64,000 nucleotides of DNA, taken from the NCBI GenBank assembly GCA_951812645.1, contig CATOSM010000001.1, positions 413,560 through 477,559 on the forward strand. The letters are read 5' to 3'. This stretch comes from an uncultured Candidatus Nitrosopumilus sp. Lineage in GTDB: Archaea > Thermoproteota > Nitrososphaeria > Nitrososphaerales > Nitrosopumilaceae. The position numbers and the translations under genes are program-made. Positions 25,005-33,443 of the stretch are shown piece after piece. Each line of letters opens with the position of its first letter. The stretch's first letter is position 1. The notes under the pieces are model-generated. The model searched no databases, was not told the DNA's origin, and saw nothing but the letters and a program-made list of their open reading frames with translations.

Positions 25005-25628
25005 TTATCTAGCAAGTTCTGAAAATCGATTTCCAACATAACCCCAATTAACAACATTCCACCAAGCTTGGACATAATCAGGTCGTTTGTTTTGGTATTT
25101 CAAATAATATGCATGCTCCCAAACATCTAATCCAAGTAATGGAAATTTACCCAGAGTCCAAGGGCTAGTTTGGTTTTCAGTGGTAATTATTTCAATTTTA
25201 TGATATGTTGAATTAAACACCAACCAACACCAACCACTGCCCTGAATCCCAATTGCTTTTTCAGAAAAAACTTTTTTGAAATTTTCAAAATTATCAAAAT
25301 AGACATCAATTTGATCCTCTAATTGTCCGCCAGGAGTGCCATCACCATAGGGAGTCATGGTTTCCCAAAACAGCCTATGACTTTCAAACCCGCCACCAAA
25401 GAAATTGATTGCAGACCTACCAGCTTCAGGGATTGATTTTAGATCAGATAGTACTGATGAGATGTATTGCGGGTGAGATGCACTGCCGACATCTGCAAGA
25501 GATTTGTTTAATCCATCAACATATGCCTGGTGGTGTTTTTGATGATGAATCTTCATAGTTTCAGAATCAATGAATGGTTCTAACTCATCATAGCCATAGG
25601 GCAGTCTAGGAAGTTCATATCTAACCAT
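25005..25628 (-). CDS. sod: Superoxide dismutase, Fe/Mn type
   Basis: 207 residues. MVRYELPRLPYGYDELEPFID...TMKIHHQKHHQAYVDG (metal ligand H28), GGGFESHRLFWETM (second histidine ligand), LGLDVWEHAYYLKYQNKR (Asp and His ligands). Converts superoxide to oxygen and hydrogen peroxide in the cytoplasm. An ammonia oxidiser with a heavy oxygen load would need it. It stands as a single gene, divergent to a winged-helix-like gene; regulation is not visible. Confidence 0.96.
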   Translation of the reverse strand: MVRYELPRLPYGYDELEPFIDSETMKIHHQKHHQAYVDGLNKSLADVGSASHPQYISSVLSDLKSIPEAGRSAINFFGGGFESHRLFWETMTPYGDGTPGGQLEDQIDVYFDNFENFKKVFSEKAIGIQGSGWCWLVFNSTYHKIEIITTENQTSPWTLGKFPLLGLDVWEHAYYLKYQNKRPDYVQAWWNVVNWGYVGNRFSELAR

Positions 25629-25701
25629 AATTCAGTTTAGCATAATCCACATATATTCTTCAAGTGCAAAGAGTGATAAATATTGAGAAAGAGTCGACAT
25701 C

Positions 25702-26316
25702 ATGAGAAAACTTGGCACCATTGATTTAGAAATTTTGCATTTAGCAGTAAATGGAAATGGGACATTTGATGAAAATAATTTAGAGAACTCAGAGTTGAAG
25801 AGACTAGGAGTAGGAAAATTACTGGACTCACTTGCGACACTAAAAGATAGAAAAATGATTTCATTAAATGAAAATGGATCATTTTCAATTACGGAGATGG
25901 CAAAAGAAATTCTTTGGAGTAAAAACATACCAACATGGGCAAAAATATTACGATTATTGCAAATCAAATCATGCAATATGGAGCAAATCCAAGACATTCT
26001 AAAAATTTCAAAAGATGAAATCATGAAAGATGTTGAAAAATTGAGAAAGAACCAACTAGTCTTGATGTCACCACAAAGAATTGAAGGCAAAGTAATCAAA
26101 GTTTATGAAATTCTTACTGAAGGAATTGAAGAGGTAGATAAAACAGAAAGTGAAGGATTTGACAAAATCAATTTTGGAGAAACAAAACTAGAAATTGAAA
26201 TTTTCTACATGGTAGAACAAGTCATTGAAGAGATTCAAGACACCCAAATTGGACAAACACAAAAAGATTCAATCATTGAAAAATTATCCAAAGTGAAAGA
26301 TAAATTAGAAATCTAG
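25702..26316 (+). CDS. Double winged-helix-like regulator or partner protein
   Basis: 204 residues. MRKLGTIDLEILHLAVNGNGTF...LLDSLATLKDRKMISLNENGSFSITEMAKEIL reads as one winged-helix domain; ILRLLQIKSCNMEQIQDILKISKDEIMKDVEKLRKNQLV as a second. The C-terminal ~60 residues form a long acidic helix (VIEEIQDTQ...). It ends base to base with the stop of the convergent SNF2 gene and is divergent from sod, whose expression it might control. Family not named. Confidence 0.6.
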   Translation: MRKLGTIDLEILHLAVNGNGTFDENNLENSELKRLGVGKLLDSLATLKDRKMISLNENGSFSITEMAKEILWSKNIPTWAKILRLLQIKSCNMEQIQDILKISKDEIMKDVEKLRKNQLVLMSPQRIEGKVIKVYEILTEGIEEVDKTESEGFDKINFGETKLEIEIFYMVEQVIEEIQDTQIGQTQKDSIIEKLSKVKDKLEI

Positions 26317-28041
26317 TTATTTTGAACGAATTTTATCTTGAATTTGGGCCAAGATAAGTTCAGCCTTGTCTTTGTTTTCATAGTTCTCATAGGTCTCATC
26401 CATAATTTCATCAATTTCATAACTTTTGTCTACCAAAATATTTGCAACATGATCATCCAAGGTTCCTTGTCCAATCAAATAGTAAGCAAATACGGTATTC
26501 TTTTGACCAATTCTATGAAGTCTATCCTCTGCCTGCCTATGAATTGCAGGGCTCCAATCAAGTTCTGCGAAAATAACGTATTTGGCTCTAGTCAAATTGA
26601 TACCCACGTTACCAGCACGGATTCCAGCTATCATTAATTTTGACTCACCTTTTTGGAATTTGTCTATCTGATCTTGACGTACAGAATCAGATTGTCCACC
26701 AATGATAGATACAGGGAAAAATTCCTGCAAACTCTCATGAAGTAATTTGTGGATTACCTTATGATGACAAAATACCACTACACTCTCTTCAATTTCCATG
26801 ATGTTTTTAACAAAATTAATTACATGTGGGAGTTTTGCAATACCTGCAATTTGCCTTTCGCTTTGAATGGCTCTATTGTATGATGTAGATTTTGAAAATT
26901 CAGATTCAGCATCCTTTTGTTCAGCCTCAACTTTCTTCCAAATTTTATCTAATTCTTCTAAATAGTAATCAGTATCAGCAGCAATAACTTCCTTGTATCG
27001 CACTTTATCTTTGAGTTCTTTTAGTACGTCAGATTTCTTTCGTCGAAGCATGACATGTTTTTGTAATTCGTTACGAAGTGAAGCTCGTTTATTTTCTAAG
27101 ACAATGGCTTTACCCTTTTCATTTACATAACAAAAGTACTCACAGAATTCCTTAAAACTTCCCAACAAACCAGGTTTGATAATATCAACAATAGGCCAAA
27201 TTTCTGAACCGCGATTGTAAATAGGAGTTCCAGAAAGGCCAATTCTGTAATTAATGGATGGTAATGCCGCTAATTTTTTTACGGCTTTGTATTTCTGAGT
27301 TGTCTTTGATCTTAAATTATGGACCTCATCACAAACAATTGTTTTTAATCCTAATTTTGATAAATCGTCATTTCGTTTGAAAAGTAATTCATAGTTAATT
27401 ATGTAAATATCAGTTTTAGGAAGTTTCTGGGATTTTCCAGTTCTGATTATTGTAACGCTAGGAGATTCATTTTCGATGATCCTACCGTTTCGACTTTTCT
27501 TTTTTAAGAATTTTTCAATTTCACGTTCCCAATTATTCAAGGTTACCAAAGGAGCGACCACCAGTATTGGGAAAGTTTGTTTTTCAGTTGCAGCATAAGA
27601 TAGCGTTTGGACTGTTTTTCCTAAACCCATCTCATCAGCAAGTAAAGCGTTTCCAGAAGATTTCATCAAAAAGTCAAGACCTTCTTTTTGGAAGTTTAGC
27701 AACTTTCCTCTAAATTGTTCGCCTGTTTTTGCTCGTTTTAACTTTAGTTTGATTGGAGGCAAAGTTGGCTTTGGAGCATATGTTTTTACAATTTTTCTTT
27801 GCCAAGTAGATTTGGATAAAATTTCTAAAGGATATCTGTCCATAATCAGTTTTAGTTGTTTAACAGTTTCAGTACTATCTGGTATGATTATTTCATTTAC
27901 ATTTTCCCCATACCAGGCCTCAGAGACAAGGCGAGATATCATGCTGACTGCACGATCACCTGTCACCTTCCAGCTCCAGACTTTAGAGTATTTGTCTAGG
28001 ACATACTCCAATGTACCAATGTTTTCCATGGATGTTTCCAT
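26317..28041 (-). CDS. SNF2-family DNA-dependent ATPase
   Basis: 574 residues. Motif I LADEMGLGKTVQ, motif II CDEVHNL (DEVH in place of DEAH), motif III GLSGTPIYNR, motifs V/VI AGNVGINL and QAEDRLHRIGQ. The ~120 residues before motif I include the basic RGKLLNFQKEGLDF lead-in. SNF2 enzymes remodel protein-DNA complexes or reanneal DNA; this one lacks the extra domains of chromatin remodellers and resembles the SMARCAL1/HepA group in the core. Two in-frame starts (M1 or M5). Confidence 0.9.
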   Translation of the reverse strand: METSMENIGTLEYVLDKYSKVWSWKVTGDRAVSMISRLVSEAWYGENVNEIIIPDSTETVKQLKLIMDRYPLEILSKSTWQRKIVKTYAPKPTLPPIKLKLKRAKTGEQFRGKLLNFQKEGLDFLMKSSGNALLADEMGLGKTVQTLSYAATEKQTFPILVVAPLVTLNNWEREIEKFLKKKSRNGRIIENESPSVTIIRTGKSQKLPKTDIYIINYELLFKRNDDLSKLGLKTIVCDEVHNLRSKTTQKYKAVKKLAALPSINYRIGLSGTPIYNRGSEIWPIVDIIKPGLLGSFKEFCEYFCYVNEKGKAIVLENKRASLRNELQKHVMLRRKKSDVLKELKDKVRYKEVIAADTDYYLEELDKIWKKVEAEQKDAESEFSKSTSYNRAIQSERQIAGIAKLPHVINFVKNIMEIEESVVVFCHHKVIHKLLHESLQEFFPVSIIGGQSDSVRQDQIDKFQKGESKLMIAGIRAGNVGINLTRAKYVIFAELDWSPAIHRQAEDRLHRIGQKNTVFAYYLIGQGTLDDHVANILVDKSYEIDEIMDETYENYENKDKAELILAQIQDKIRSK

Positions 28042-28292
28042 AATTTGTCGACAGAAAGTTTTTTTGCCTTATGAATCTTCATATTTTTCTCGATCACTAA
28101 ATAACAAATCAAAGATCTACAAGAGTTAAAATATGATATCGGTTTCAAATTTGGGACAAAATTATCGTCATCGATCCCTAGGCACAAAATGTCAAAGTAA
28201 AGAATCTAAAAATCAAACAAAAACAAAATAACAAAAATCAATATTTTACAATTGCAACATACGTTTAAAATTCATCAAATTTCAAAGAATGC

Positions 28293-28973
28293 ATGGAATT
28301 CATTCAGAATGAAGAGCCGGATATTAAAAAACCAATCATCATTGCAGCTATGCAAGACATGGGAAATGTAGGAAGTATAGTTGTAAATTTTATCAATGAA
28401 TCACTTGGAACCAAAACATTTAGAACTGCAAAAACACCATTTCCAACTTACGTCGTGGACAGAGGAGGACATATTGATCTGCCAGACGAAAAATGGGAAT
28501 ACAGATACACGGAAGATTTGATAGTGTTTGGCGGAGGAAAAGGTCAACCACAGAGCAGTAGTGAATTAAATGCACTATGTCAAGACGTGATAGATACTGC
28601 AAAGAAATACTCTGCAAAATTCATCTATACGTTAGGAGGATTTCATACTAGTAGAATTTTTAATGAGAATCCAAAAACATACATCACGACAACATCAAAA
28701 GAACTAACAGAACAGGTGGAAGGTTTGGATGTAGAGACAACGCCTCAAAAATCACTCATTACAGGATTTAATGGGTTGATACTAGGATTTGCAAAGAAAA
28801 ACGGGATTCAAGGAATTGGAATGTATGCAGAGTTAAATGAGCCTGAAATACCTCAATACAGGACAGCAATTAGCATCATCAAAACCATTGAGAAGCTAAC
28901 ATACAGAAAATTAGGAGATACAAGTCAATTAGAAATGAGAGCTCAAGAGATTGAAAGGAAATTTAAGAATTAA
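28293..28973 (+). CDS. PAC2-family protein (proteasome assembly chaperone-like)
   Basis: 226 residues. KKPIIIAAMQDMGNVGSIVVNFI is the PAC2 start; then TPFPTYVVDRGGHIDLP, LIVFGGGKGQPQSSSELN, and LGGFHTSR, ITGFNGLILG. Archaeal PAC2 proteins resemble eukaryotic proteasome assembly chaperones PAC2; actual role unproven. A TATA-like TTTAAAAT lies about 27 bases upstream. The stop shares its TTAA with the convergent Cys-rich microprotein gene. Confidence 0.85.
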   Translation: MEFIQNEEPDIKKPIIIAAMQDMGNVGSIVVNFINESLGTKTFRTAKTPFPTYVVDRGGHIDLPDEKWEYRYTEDLIVFGGGKGQPQSSSELNALCQDVIDTAKKYSAKFIYTLGGFHTSRIFNENPKTYITTTSKELTEQVEGLDVETTPQKSLITGFNGLILGFAKKNGIQGIGMYAELNEPEIPQYRTAISIIKTIEKLTYRKLGDTSQLEMRAQEIERKFKN

Positions 28974-29104
28974 TGAGATTTTCCAACTTCATGAGCTTCA
29001 GTATTTTCATCATGACAATCACAGCTGCAAAGATGTGTCTTGTGATTGTTCATGCAGTCAATGCATTCAAAATGCTTCCTAGTTTCACATGCTGCGCAAA
29101 TCAT
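28970..29104 (-). CDS. 44-residue Cys/His-rich microprotein
   Basis: MICAACETRKHFECIDCMNNHKTHLCSCDCHDENTEAHEVGKSH. Seven cysteines and several histidines: CAAC, CIDC and CSCDC. Enough ligands for two zinc sites, similar to a B-box or treble-clef cluster. Its stop overlaps the PAC2 gene stop in a shared TTAA, tail to tail. No similar protein named. Confidence 0.65.
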   Translation of the reverse strand: MICAACETRKHFECIDCMNNHKTHLCSCDCHDENTEAHEVGKSH

Positions 29105-29156
29105 CCTAGCATTGCTAAAACATTAGGAGAATTTGAGCTTTTTCACTAAAGACGAT

Positions 29157-29817
29157 CTAATATTGAATTTCACTACGCTTCAGCAAAGCGTCAGTTAATT
29201 CCACATGACCTTGAGGATCAAGTTCTTTTGCAAATCCTTTATCGATATTAATCAAATAGATTGAATGAAGATGGGCATTTGGAATATCATCGTATTTTAT
29301 TGGGGGATTTTTGTAATATCGATCACACAGATCTTTGATTTGTTGCACATCTTCTTTTTTTCGAGCAATTGGGGGTAACGGGAAAATTTTTTGGAATAGG
29401 TAAAAGTCCTACTGCAGGTGTGGCTAATGAAAACTTTTAACAGTGATTACCATATCGAGCAATTTTACCCATTATTCTTGCAGAAAAATAATCTACGGTA
29501 TCCATCGGATGATCAGGAGGAGTAAATCCTGTTTCAATTTCGATAAGAGTATTGCCTCCACCTTTTTTAGCAAAAATATCACAAACTAGAATATCCGAAA
29601 CGTCTTTTTCAACTTCAACTGAATATCCTCGTGAAATCAAATTACTGGCACAGATCAACTCCAATACATAATGGTTGATTTTTACAAGATTTTTCTCATA
29701 CATCTCAATCAACTGTTGACATACAAAATTCAATTTTGGGACATCCTTTTCTTTAAGATTTTTTGATAGTTTTTCGGACATTGTCAAAACATCATTTCTA
29801 AATTTGTTCAAATCCAT
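29157..29817 (-). pseudogene. Restriction-endonuclease-like protein, broken by stop and frameshift
   Basis: The first part (29817 to 29437) starts MDLNKFRNDVLTMSEKL and has GYSVEVEKDVSDILVCDIFAKKGGGNTLIEIETG, a PD-(D/E)xK-like layout. It hits TAA after RYGNHC. The same frame goes on KFSLATPAVGLLPIPK, then shifts at an A-run to PLPPIARKKEDVQQIKDLCDRYYKNPP...DPQGHVELTDALLKR, ending at 29157. Both parts look like real protein, so this is one ~215-residue gene with two lesions. A pair of lesions is less likely to be sequencing error. Confidence 0.65.
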
Positions 29818-29961
29818 GAATTAAGATAAGGTAATTTTAGAGGTTTAGGAATTGTTAGGAATAGCGAAGAAAATTCCAGTCAGAATTACTCAATAAAAAT
29901 TAAAAAATAGCGAATTTTTCTTCATACTTTGTCTTAACTGCACAAAACAGAATCAAAATCT

Positions 29962-30882
29962 GTGTACAATAACAAGGCAATAGTTACAGGATTAGCATTT
30001 GTAATGTTATTTTCATTCATTCCAACTTCCCAGGCAGAACTCTTTGATTTCATAATAGAATTAGATGGAAAAGACAATGTGATACAGTCAGGAGAGTCAG
30101 TCGTGGTTTCAGGCAGAGTTGTGGACCACGCATACAAGGCTACAAGAGGAATTGAGGTAGTTATGAAAACAGGCGGAGACACAGTAAAAGCATTCACAGA
30201 CCCTGACGGAATATTTAGAGGAGAGCTCAAAAATCTTGAGCGAAATCCAGGCACCTATAGCATCAACATAATTGCATCATGGTATGGAAAAGTCAAAGGA
30301 ATAACAAACACTCAATTCCAGGTTGAGGGAGAAATCACCCCAGTTACTATACTACAGCAAAAACTGGCTACAAATGAAGCAAAAAGATACCTAAGTGCAA
30401 ATGAAAGTGATTTTGAGAAAAATCCAATAGGCCAAATGTTATTCAAATATTATCACGGAGTATTAGAGAAACTACATGCTGAAAATAAAAAAATGCAAGA
30501 AGTGGAAGTTGAAGAAACCTACTTTGAAGGACAAAGGAAAATTGCAGATGAACTAAAAGCCAAAAAAATTGAAGAGCATAAACTAGATGCAGGCACACAT
30601 GGAGGTATGGGTTATGAAGATTACATCAGTGGTTTGAAACCAGAAATTCGAGATTTAGTAGTAAGTCAAATGAATCATACAAAGAACACATTCCAAGAGG
30701 CCCAAACAGTAAGAGATGAAATTTTGGCCAATGGAGGAACATATGAAGAAGCAAGAGAAGCATATCTAGAATTAGTTGCAATGTCAAGAGAAAGTCTTGA
30801 AAAATTCAACGATGAACAACTGCAAGAAGATGCTGATGAATCATCTGAAGAAACAGAAGAACCACAGACTCCTGAAGAATAA
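29962..30882 (+). CDS. Exported protein with Ig-like and helical domains
   Basis: 306 residues from GTG. Signal peptide (KAIVTGLAFVMLFSFIPTSQA), a beta domain of about 80 residues (IIELDGKDNVIQSGESVVVSGRVVDHAY...YSINIIASWYG), then long charged helices (VLEKLHAENKKMQEVEVEE..., FNDEQLQEDADESSEETEE). The acidic end is glutamate-rich. Probably a surface or secreted protein with stalk-like helix. Family not named. Confidence 0.7.
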   Translation: MYNNKAIVTGLAFVMLFSFIPTSQAELFDFIIELDGKDNVIQSGESVVVSGRVVDHAYKATRGIEVVMKTGGDTVKAFTDPDGIFRGELKNLERNPGTYSINIIASWYGKVKGITNTQFQVEGEITPVTILQQKLATNEAKRYLSANESDFEKNPIGQMLFKYYHGVLEKLHAENKKMQEVEVEETYFEGQRKIADELKAKKIEEHKLDAGTHGGMGYEDYISGLKPEIRDLVVSQMNHTKNTFQEAQTVRDEILANGGTYEEAREAYLELVAMSRESLEKFNDEQLQEDADESSEETEEPQTPEE

Positions 30883-30936
30883 AGAATAGACAAATTCTAC
30901 GCGGATTCCATATTCAAAATCACACACTAAGAATTA

Positions 30937-31105
30937 ATGAGAATAGATATTCCATTACCCCTGCCCATCATGTGGCGGAAAAATGTATTCTGCCTCATAC
31001 GAATCATCGTTCTCAATTCTCAAAAAAAGAAGATGGAAAGCATGTAAAGAATGTGATTTTGGGAGAAATTCAGAAGAACTCAGGAAAGCAATTTGCTGTG
31101 CATGA
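30937..31105 (+). pseudogene. Small zinc-finger protein with one-base frameshift
   Basis: ATG at 30937 reads MRIDIPLP, then a run of four C puts the frame out. With three C it reads CPSCGGKMYSASYESSFSILKKRRWKACKECDFGRN...ICCA to a TGA at 31103. Two CxxC pairs make a zinc ribbon, with two more cysteines at the end. The insertion is in a homopolymer, so a sequencing error is possible. Confidence 0.55.
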
Positions 31106-31161
31106 CAGCGCTTTTTACTTTTATAAACAACTTTTAAACCAAGTTAATGAAATAACTCAGA

Positions 31162-31485
31162 ATGGAAATCTTCCATAAATCCACATGTATTACGTGTAAA
31201 AAAACAATTTCAGAGGTGGAGCGTATAAAGGCAGATATTAAAAAAAGAGATTTTTTCAAAGATCCGTTTTCAGAAACAGAATTAAAAAAAATTATCAAAA
31301 TGACAGGTAAAAAACCAGCAGAGCTGCTCAGAAAAAGAGACAAAGTGTACAAAGAATTAGATTTGGGAAATAAGAAAAAAACAGATGCTCAAATGATAAA
31401 ATTGATGGTAAAATATCCAGGATTGATTTTACGTCCTATCATAATATCAAAAAATAAAGCATATGTAGGAAAAATAGATGGCTAA
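31162..31485 (+). CDS. ArsC/Spx-family thioredoxin-fold protein
   Basis: 107 residues. MEIFHKSTCITCKKTISEVERI has CITC, the thioredoxin-like active site of ArsC/Spx-family proteins, with F at the start in place of Y in YxxxxC. PFSETELKKIIKMTGKKPAELLRKRD, then YPGLILRPIII (the conserved cis-proline region). These include arsenate reductases and the Spx regulator; the specific role is not shown. Upstream of it lies the broken zinc-finger gene. Confidence 0.82.
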   Translation: MEIFHKSTCITCKKTISEVERIKADIKKRDFFKDPFSETELKKIIKMTGKKPAELLRKRDKVYKELDLGNKKKTDAQMIKLMVKYPGLILRPIIISKNKAYVGKIDG

Positions 31486-31497
31486 ATCTAGAATAAT

Positions 31498-31743
31498 TTA
31501 ATCAGAATTTTCTTCTTTGAATATACGTATGGCTTCAAGATGAGAGCAGTTTGCTTTCAGTCCTTTTCCATGATGAAATTTATAGAAATTTTTGAATCCA
31601 GGACACTCACAAGTGTCAGAAGTAACAAAATAGGATTTTTCAGGATCAGATGAAGATTTTATTTGGAATAAATCATCTTCGATTTTTACCACACCGCCGC
31701 TTTCGACAAGTTTTTTAGCTTTTCTTATTGTATTGGCACTCAT
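31498..31743 (-). CDS. SWIM zinc-finger protein
   Basis: 81 residues, MSANTIRKAKKLVESGGVVKIEDDLFQIKSSSDPEKSYFV, then CECPGF...GLKANCSHLEAI, a C-x-C-x(n)-C-x-H SWIM zinc finger. SWIM domains occur in DNA-linked proteins such as helicases and transposases. As a stand-alone protein its role is unknown. Convergent with the ArsC-like gene. Confidence 0.75.
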   Translation of the reverse strand: MSANTIRKAKKLVESGGVVKIEDDLFQIKSSSDPEKSYFVTSDTCECPGFKNFYKFHHGKGLKANCSHLEAIRIFKEENSD

Positions 31744-31990
31744 AAAAGATTACAGAAATTTCAAAGTTTTATCTGTTATTTTTCATATTATTATTCAATG
31801 TTTAAATTATATGATCGCGGTAGTATGATAAACGGGAAACTCGCTTTTCTGCCTTAGTAAAGCCTAGAATTTGTTTCACTCTCGTCAATCATAATAACAG
31901 CATCCAAAACATACGCAAGGAAAAACAAAAGATGTCAAATCTTTGTTTTATAAAATAAAGGAGTTTTGAAAATTACTCAAAACGGTTTTT

Positions 31991-32299
31991 CTATTGCGGT
32001 CTGTGATTTTGGAAGCATTCTCTGCAATAAACAGGTCTATCTTCCTTTGGCTTGAATGGTACTTGTGTATCAGTACCACAATCGCCACATTTTGCGTCAT
32101 GCATTTCACGTGGTCTGTCATCTCTTCTACCAAATCTACCGCCAAATCTACCACCTTGTCTTGGGGCAGGTCTGTGATTTTGGAAGCATTCTCTGCAATA
32201 AACAGGTCTATCTTCCTTTGGCTTGAATGGTACTTGACATTCAGTTCCACAGTCACCGCATGTTGCGGTATGCATTTCTCTTTCTCTATCAAAGGACAT
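31991..32299 (-). CDS. Tandem zinc-ribbon protein with RGG-like linker
   Basis: 102 residues from MSFDRERE; a longer in-frame ATG at 32326 is possible. Two copies of a ~35-residue unit (MHTATCGDCGTECQVPFKPKEDRPVYCRECFQNHRP and the second starting MHDAKCGDCG) joined by a GGRFGGRFGRRDD linker. Each has CxxC...CxxC. The unit is common in bacteria and archaea as a single short protein, thought to bind RNA; the arginine/glycine linker supports nucleic-acid contact. Copies are nearly identical in DNA as well (68 bp). Confidence 0.75.
   Translation of the reverse strand: MSFDREREMHTATCGDCGTECQVPFKPKEDRPVYCRECFQNHRPAPRQGGRFGGRFGRRDDRPREMHDAKCGDCGTDTQVPFKPKEDRPVYCRECFQNHRPQ
31998..32236. repeat. 68-bp perfect direct repeat, 171 bp apart
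   Basis: Bases 31998-32065 and 32169-32236 are identical. The offset (171 = 57 codons) keeps the frame. It reflects the recent internal duplication of the zinc-ribbon unit in the gene above. Confidence 0.9.
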
Positions 32300-32393
32300 G
32301 TGTTTTCTAAATCTCGGTATTATCATGCAGTAATAAACTGTGGGGAAAAGCTCTATTGTTATAAACTAATTCCATGTCTTCAGAACATTGAGC

Positions 32394-33443
32394 ATGAAAA
32401 AATACATCGCCACAAGGCTGGCCACGATGCTTGGAGTTTTGATGATTACTTTGCTAATTACAATTGCACTAGTAGGCTCCAACATGGATACCATTCTAAA
32501 GCAAGGAATCGTGTTTCAAGTAAGAGCAGAAATTACAGAGAATCCAGCCATTGCAGAGAGTTTCTCATCAGTGGAGGAATTTGAAGGATTTGTTCAAGAT
32601 CAGATTGATCAAAGAATACAAGTCCTAGGTCTGGACGAACCATGGTATTCTCCACAAAGAATAGGAGTTACAATGTACAAAATAATTCTCTTAGACTTTG
32701 GACATGCAACGTTTCTGACTAGTGATGAAGGATCATCGGATGTTAAAGATATTCTGTTTGAAAAGCTCCCAAAAACAGTTTTGCTATTTACAACTGCAAC
32801 TATAATCATATCAATAATCGGAATATTCCTAGGTGCGCTGTCAAGTAGTAGGGTAGGATCAATGATTGACAGGGTTACATCAAGCTTTGCAATAATTAGT
32901 TCTAGTTTTCCAGTTTGGTGGATAGGAATGTTAATGATATTTTTATTTGCATTTACATGGCAAATATTTCCAGCCAGGGCAACTCCAGATATTTCATCAT
33001 CAGACCCAGCATACATCGGATCACTGCTATACCATATGGCATTACCATTAATCACAATTGTAATGATTGGGTTTGGATCATGGGCATATTTGGTAAGAAA
33101 TTTCATGGTGGGAATAATGCAGGAGGATTTCATCATGGCAAAGAAAACCATAGGAATTAAGCAAAAAAAGATCATCTACACCCATGCATTAAAAAATGCG
33201 GCCCCACCGATTGTCACAATCTTAGCATTGAGTTTATCAGGATCTCTGGGAGGGGCAATAATCACAGAAGCCGTTTTTGATTGGCCAGGAATGGGAAGAT
33301 TGTATTTTGAGGCAATAACAGTCATGGATTTGCCCGTGATTATTGGAGCAACATATCTGCTGACAGTATTTTTCTTAATCAGCATATTGATCGCAGATTT
33401 GTTGTACGGATATTTTGATCCAAGAGTGAGGACAGGACAATGA
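32394..33443 (+). CDS. ABC transporter permease, DppB/OppB-type
   Basis: 349 residues from MKKYIATRLATMLGVLMITLLI. Membrane segments start at residues about 9 and continue: TVLLFTTATIIISIIGIFLG, ASSFAIISSSFPVWWIGMLMIF, MALPLITIVMIGFG, ITEAVFDWPGMGRLYFEAITVMDLP. VFDWPGMGRL is the classic C-terminal hallmark of DppB-like subunits, and QKKIIYTHALKNA the EAA loop contacting the ATPase. It overlaps the DppC gene by 4 bases. No ATPase or solute-binding protein is in the window, so it likely acts with proteins encoded elsewhere. Confidence 0.9.
   Translation: MKKYIATRLATMLGVLMITLLITIALVGSNMDTILKQGIVFQVRAEITENPAIAESFSSVEEFEGFVQDQIDQRIQVLGLDEPWYSPQRIGVTMYKIILLDFGHATFLTSDEGSSDVKDILFEKLPKTVLLFTTATIIISIIGIFLGALSSSRVGSMIDRVTSSFAIISSSFPVWWIGMLMIFLFAFTWQIFPARATPDISSSDPAYIGSLLYHMALPLITIVMIGFGSWAYLVRNFMVGIMQEDFIMAKKTIGIKQKKIIYTHALKNAAPPIVTILALSLSGSLGGAIITEAVFDWPGMGRLYFEAITVMDLPVIIGATYLLTVFFLISILIADLLYGYFDPRVRTGQ

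Noticed and set aside
26338-26637. Plus-strand ORF inside the SNF2 gene
   Set aside because: Antisense shadow; the helicase motifs on the other strand are unambiguous.
31800-31984. Possible small RNA in the spacer (ATGATCGCGGTAGTATGATAAACGGG)
   Set aside because: C-box-like pieces are imperfect, no D box at useful distance and no stem of more than a few pairs.
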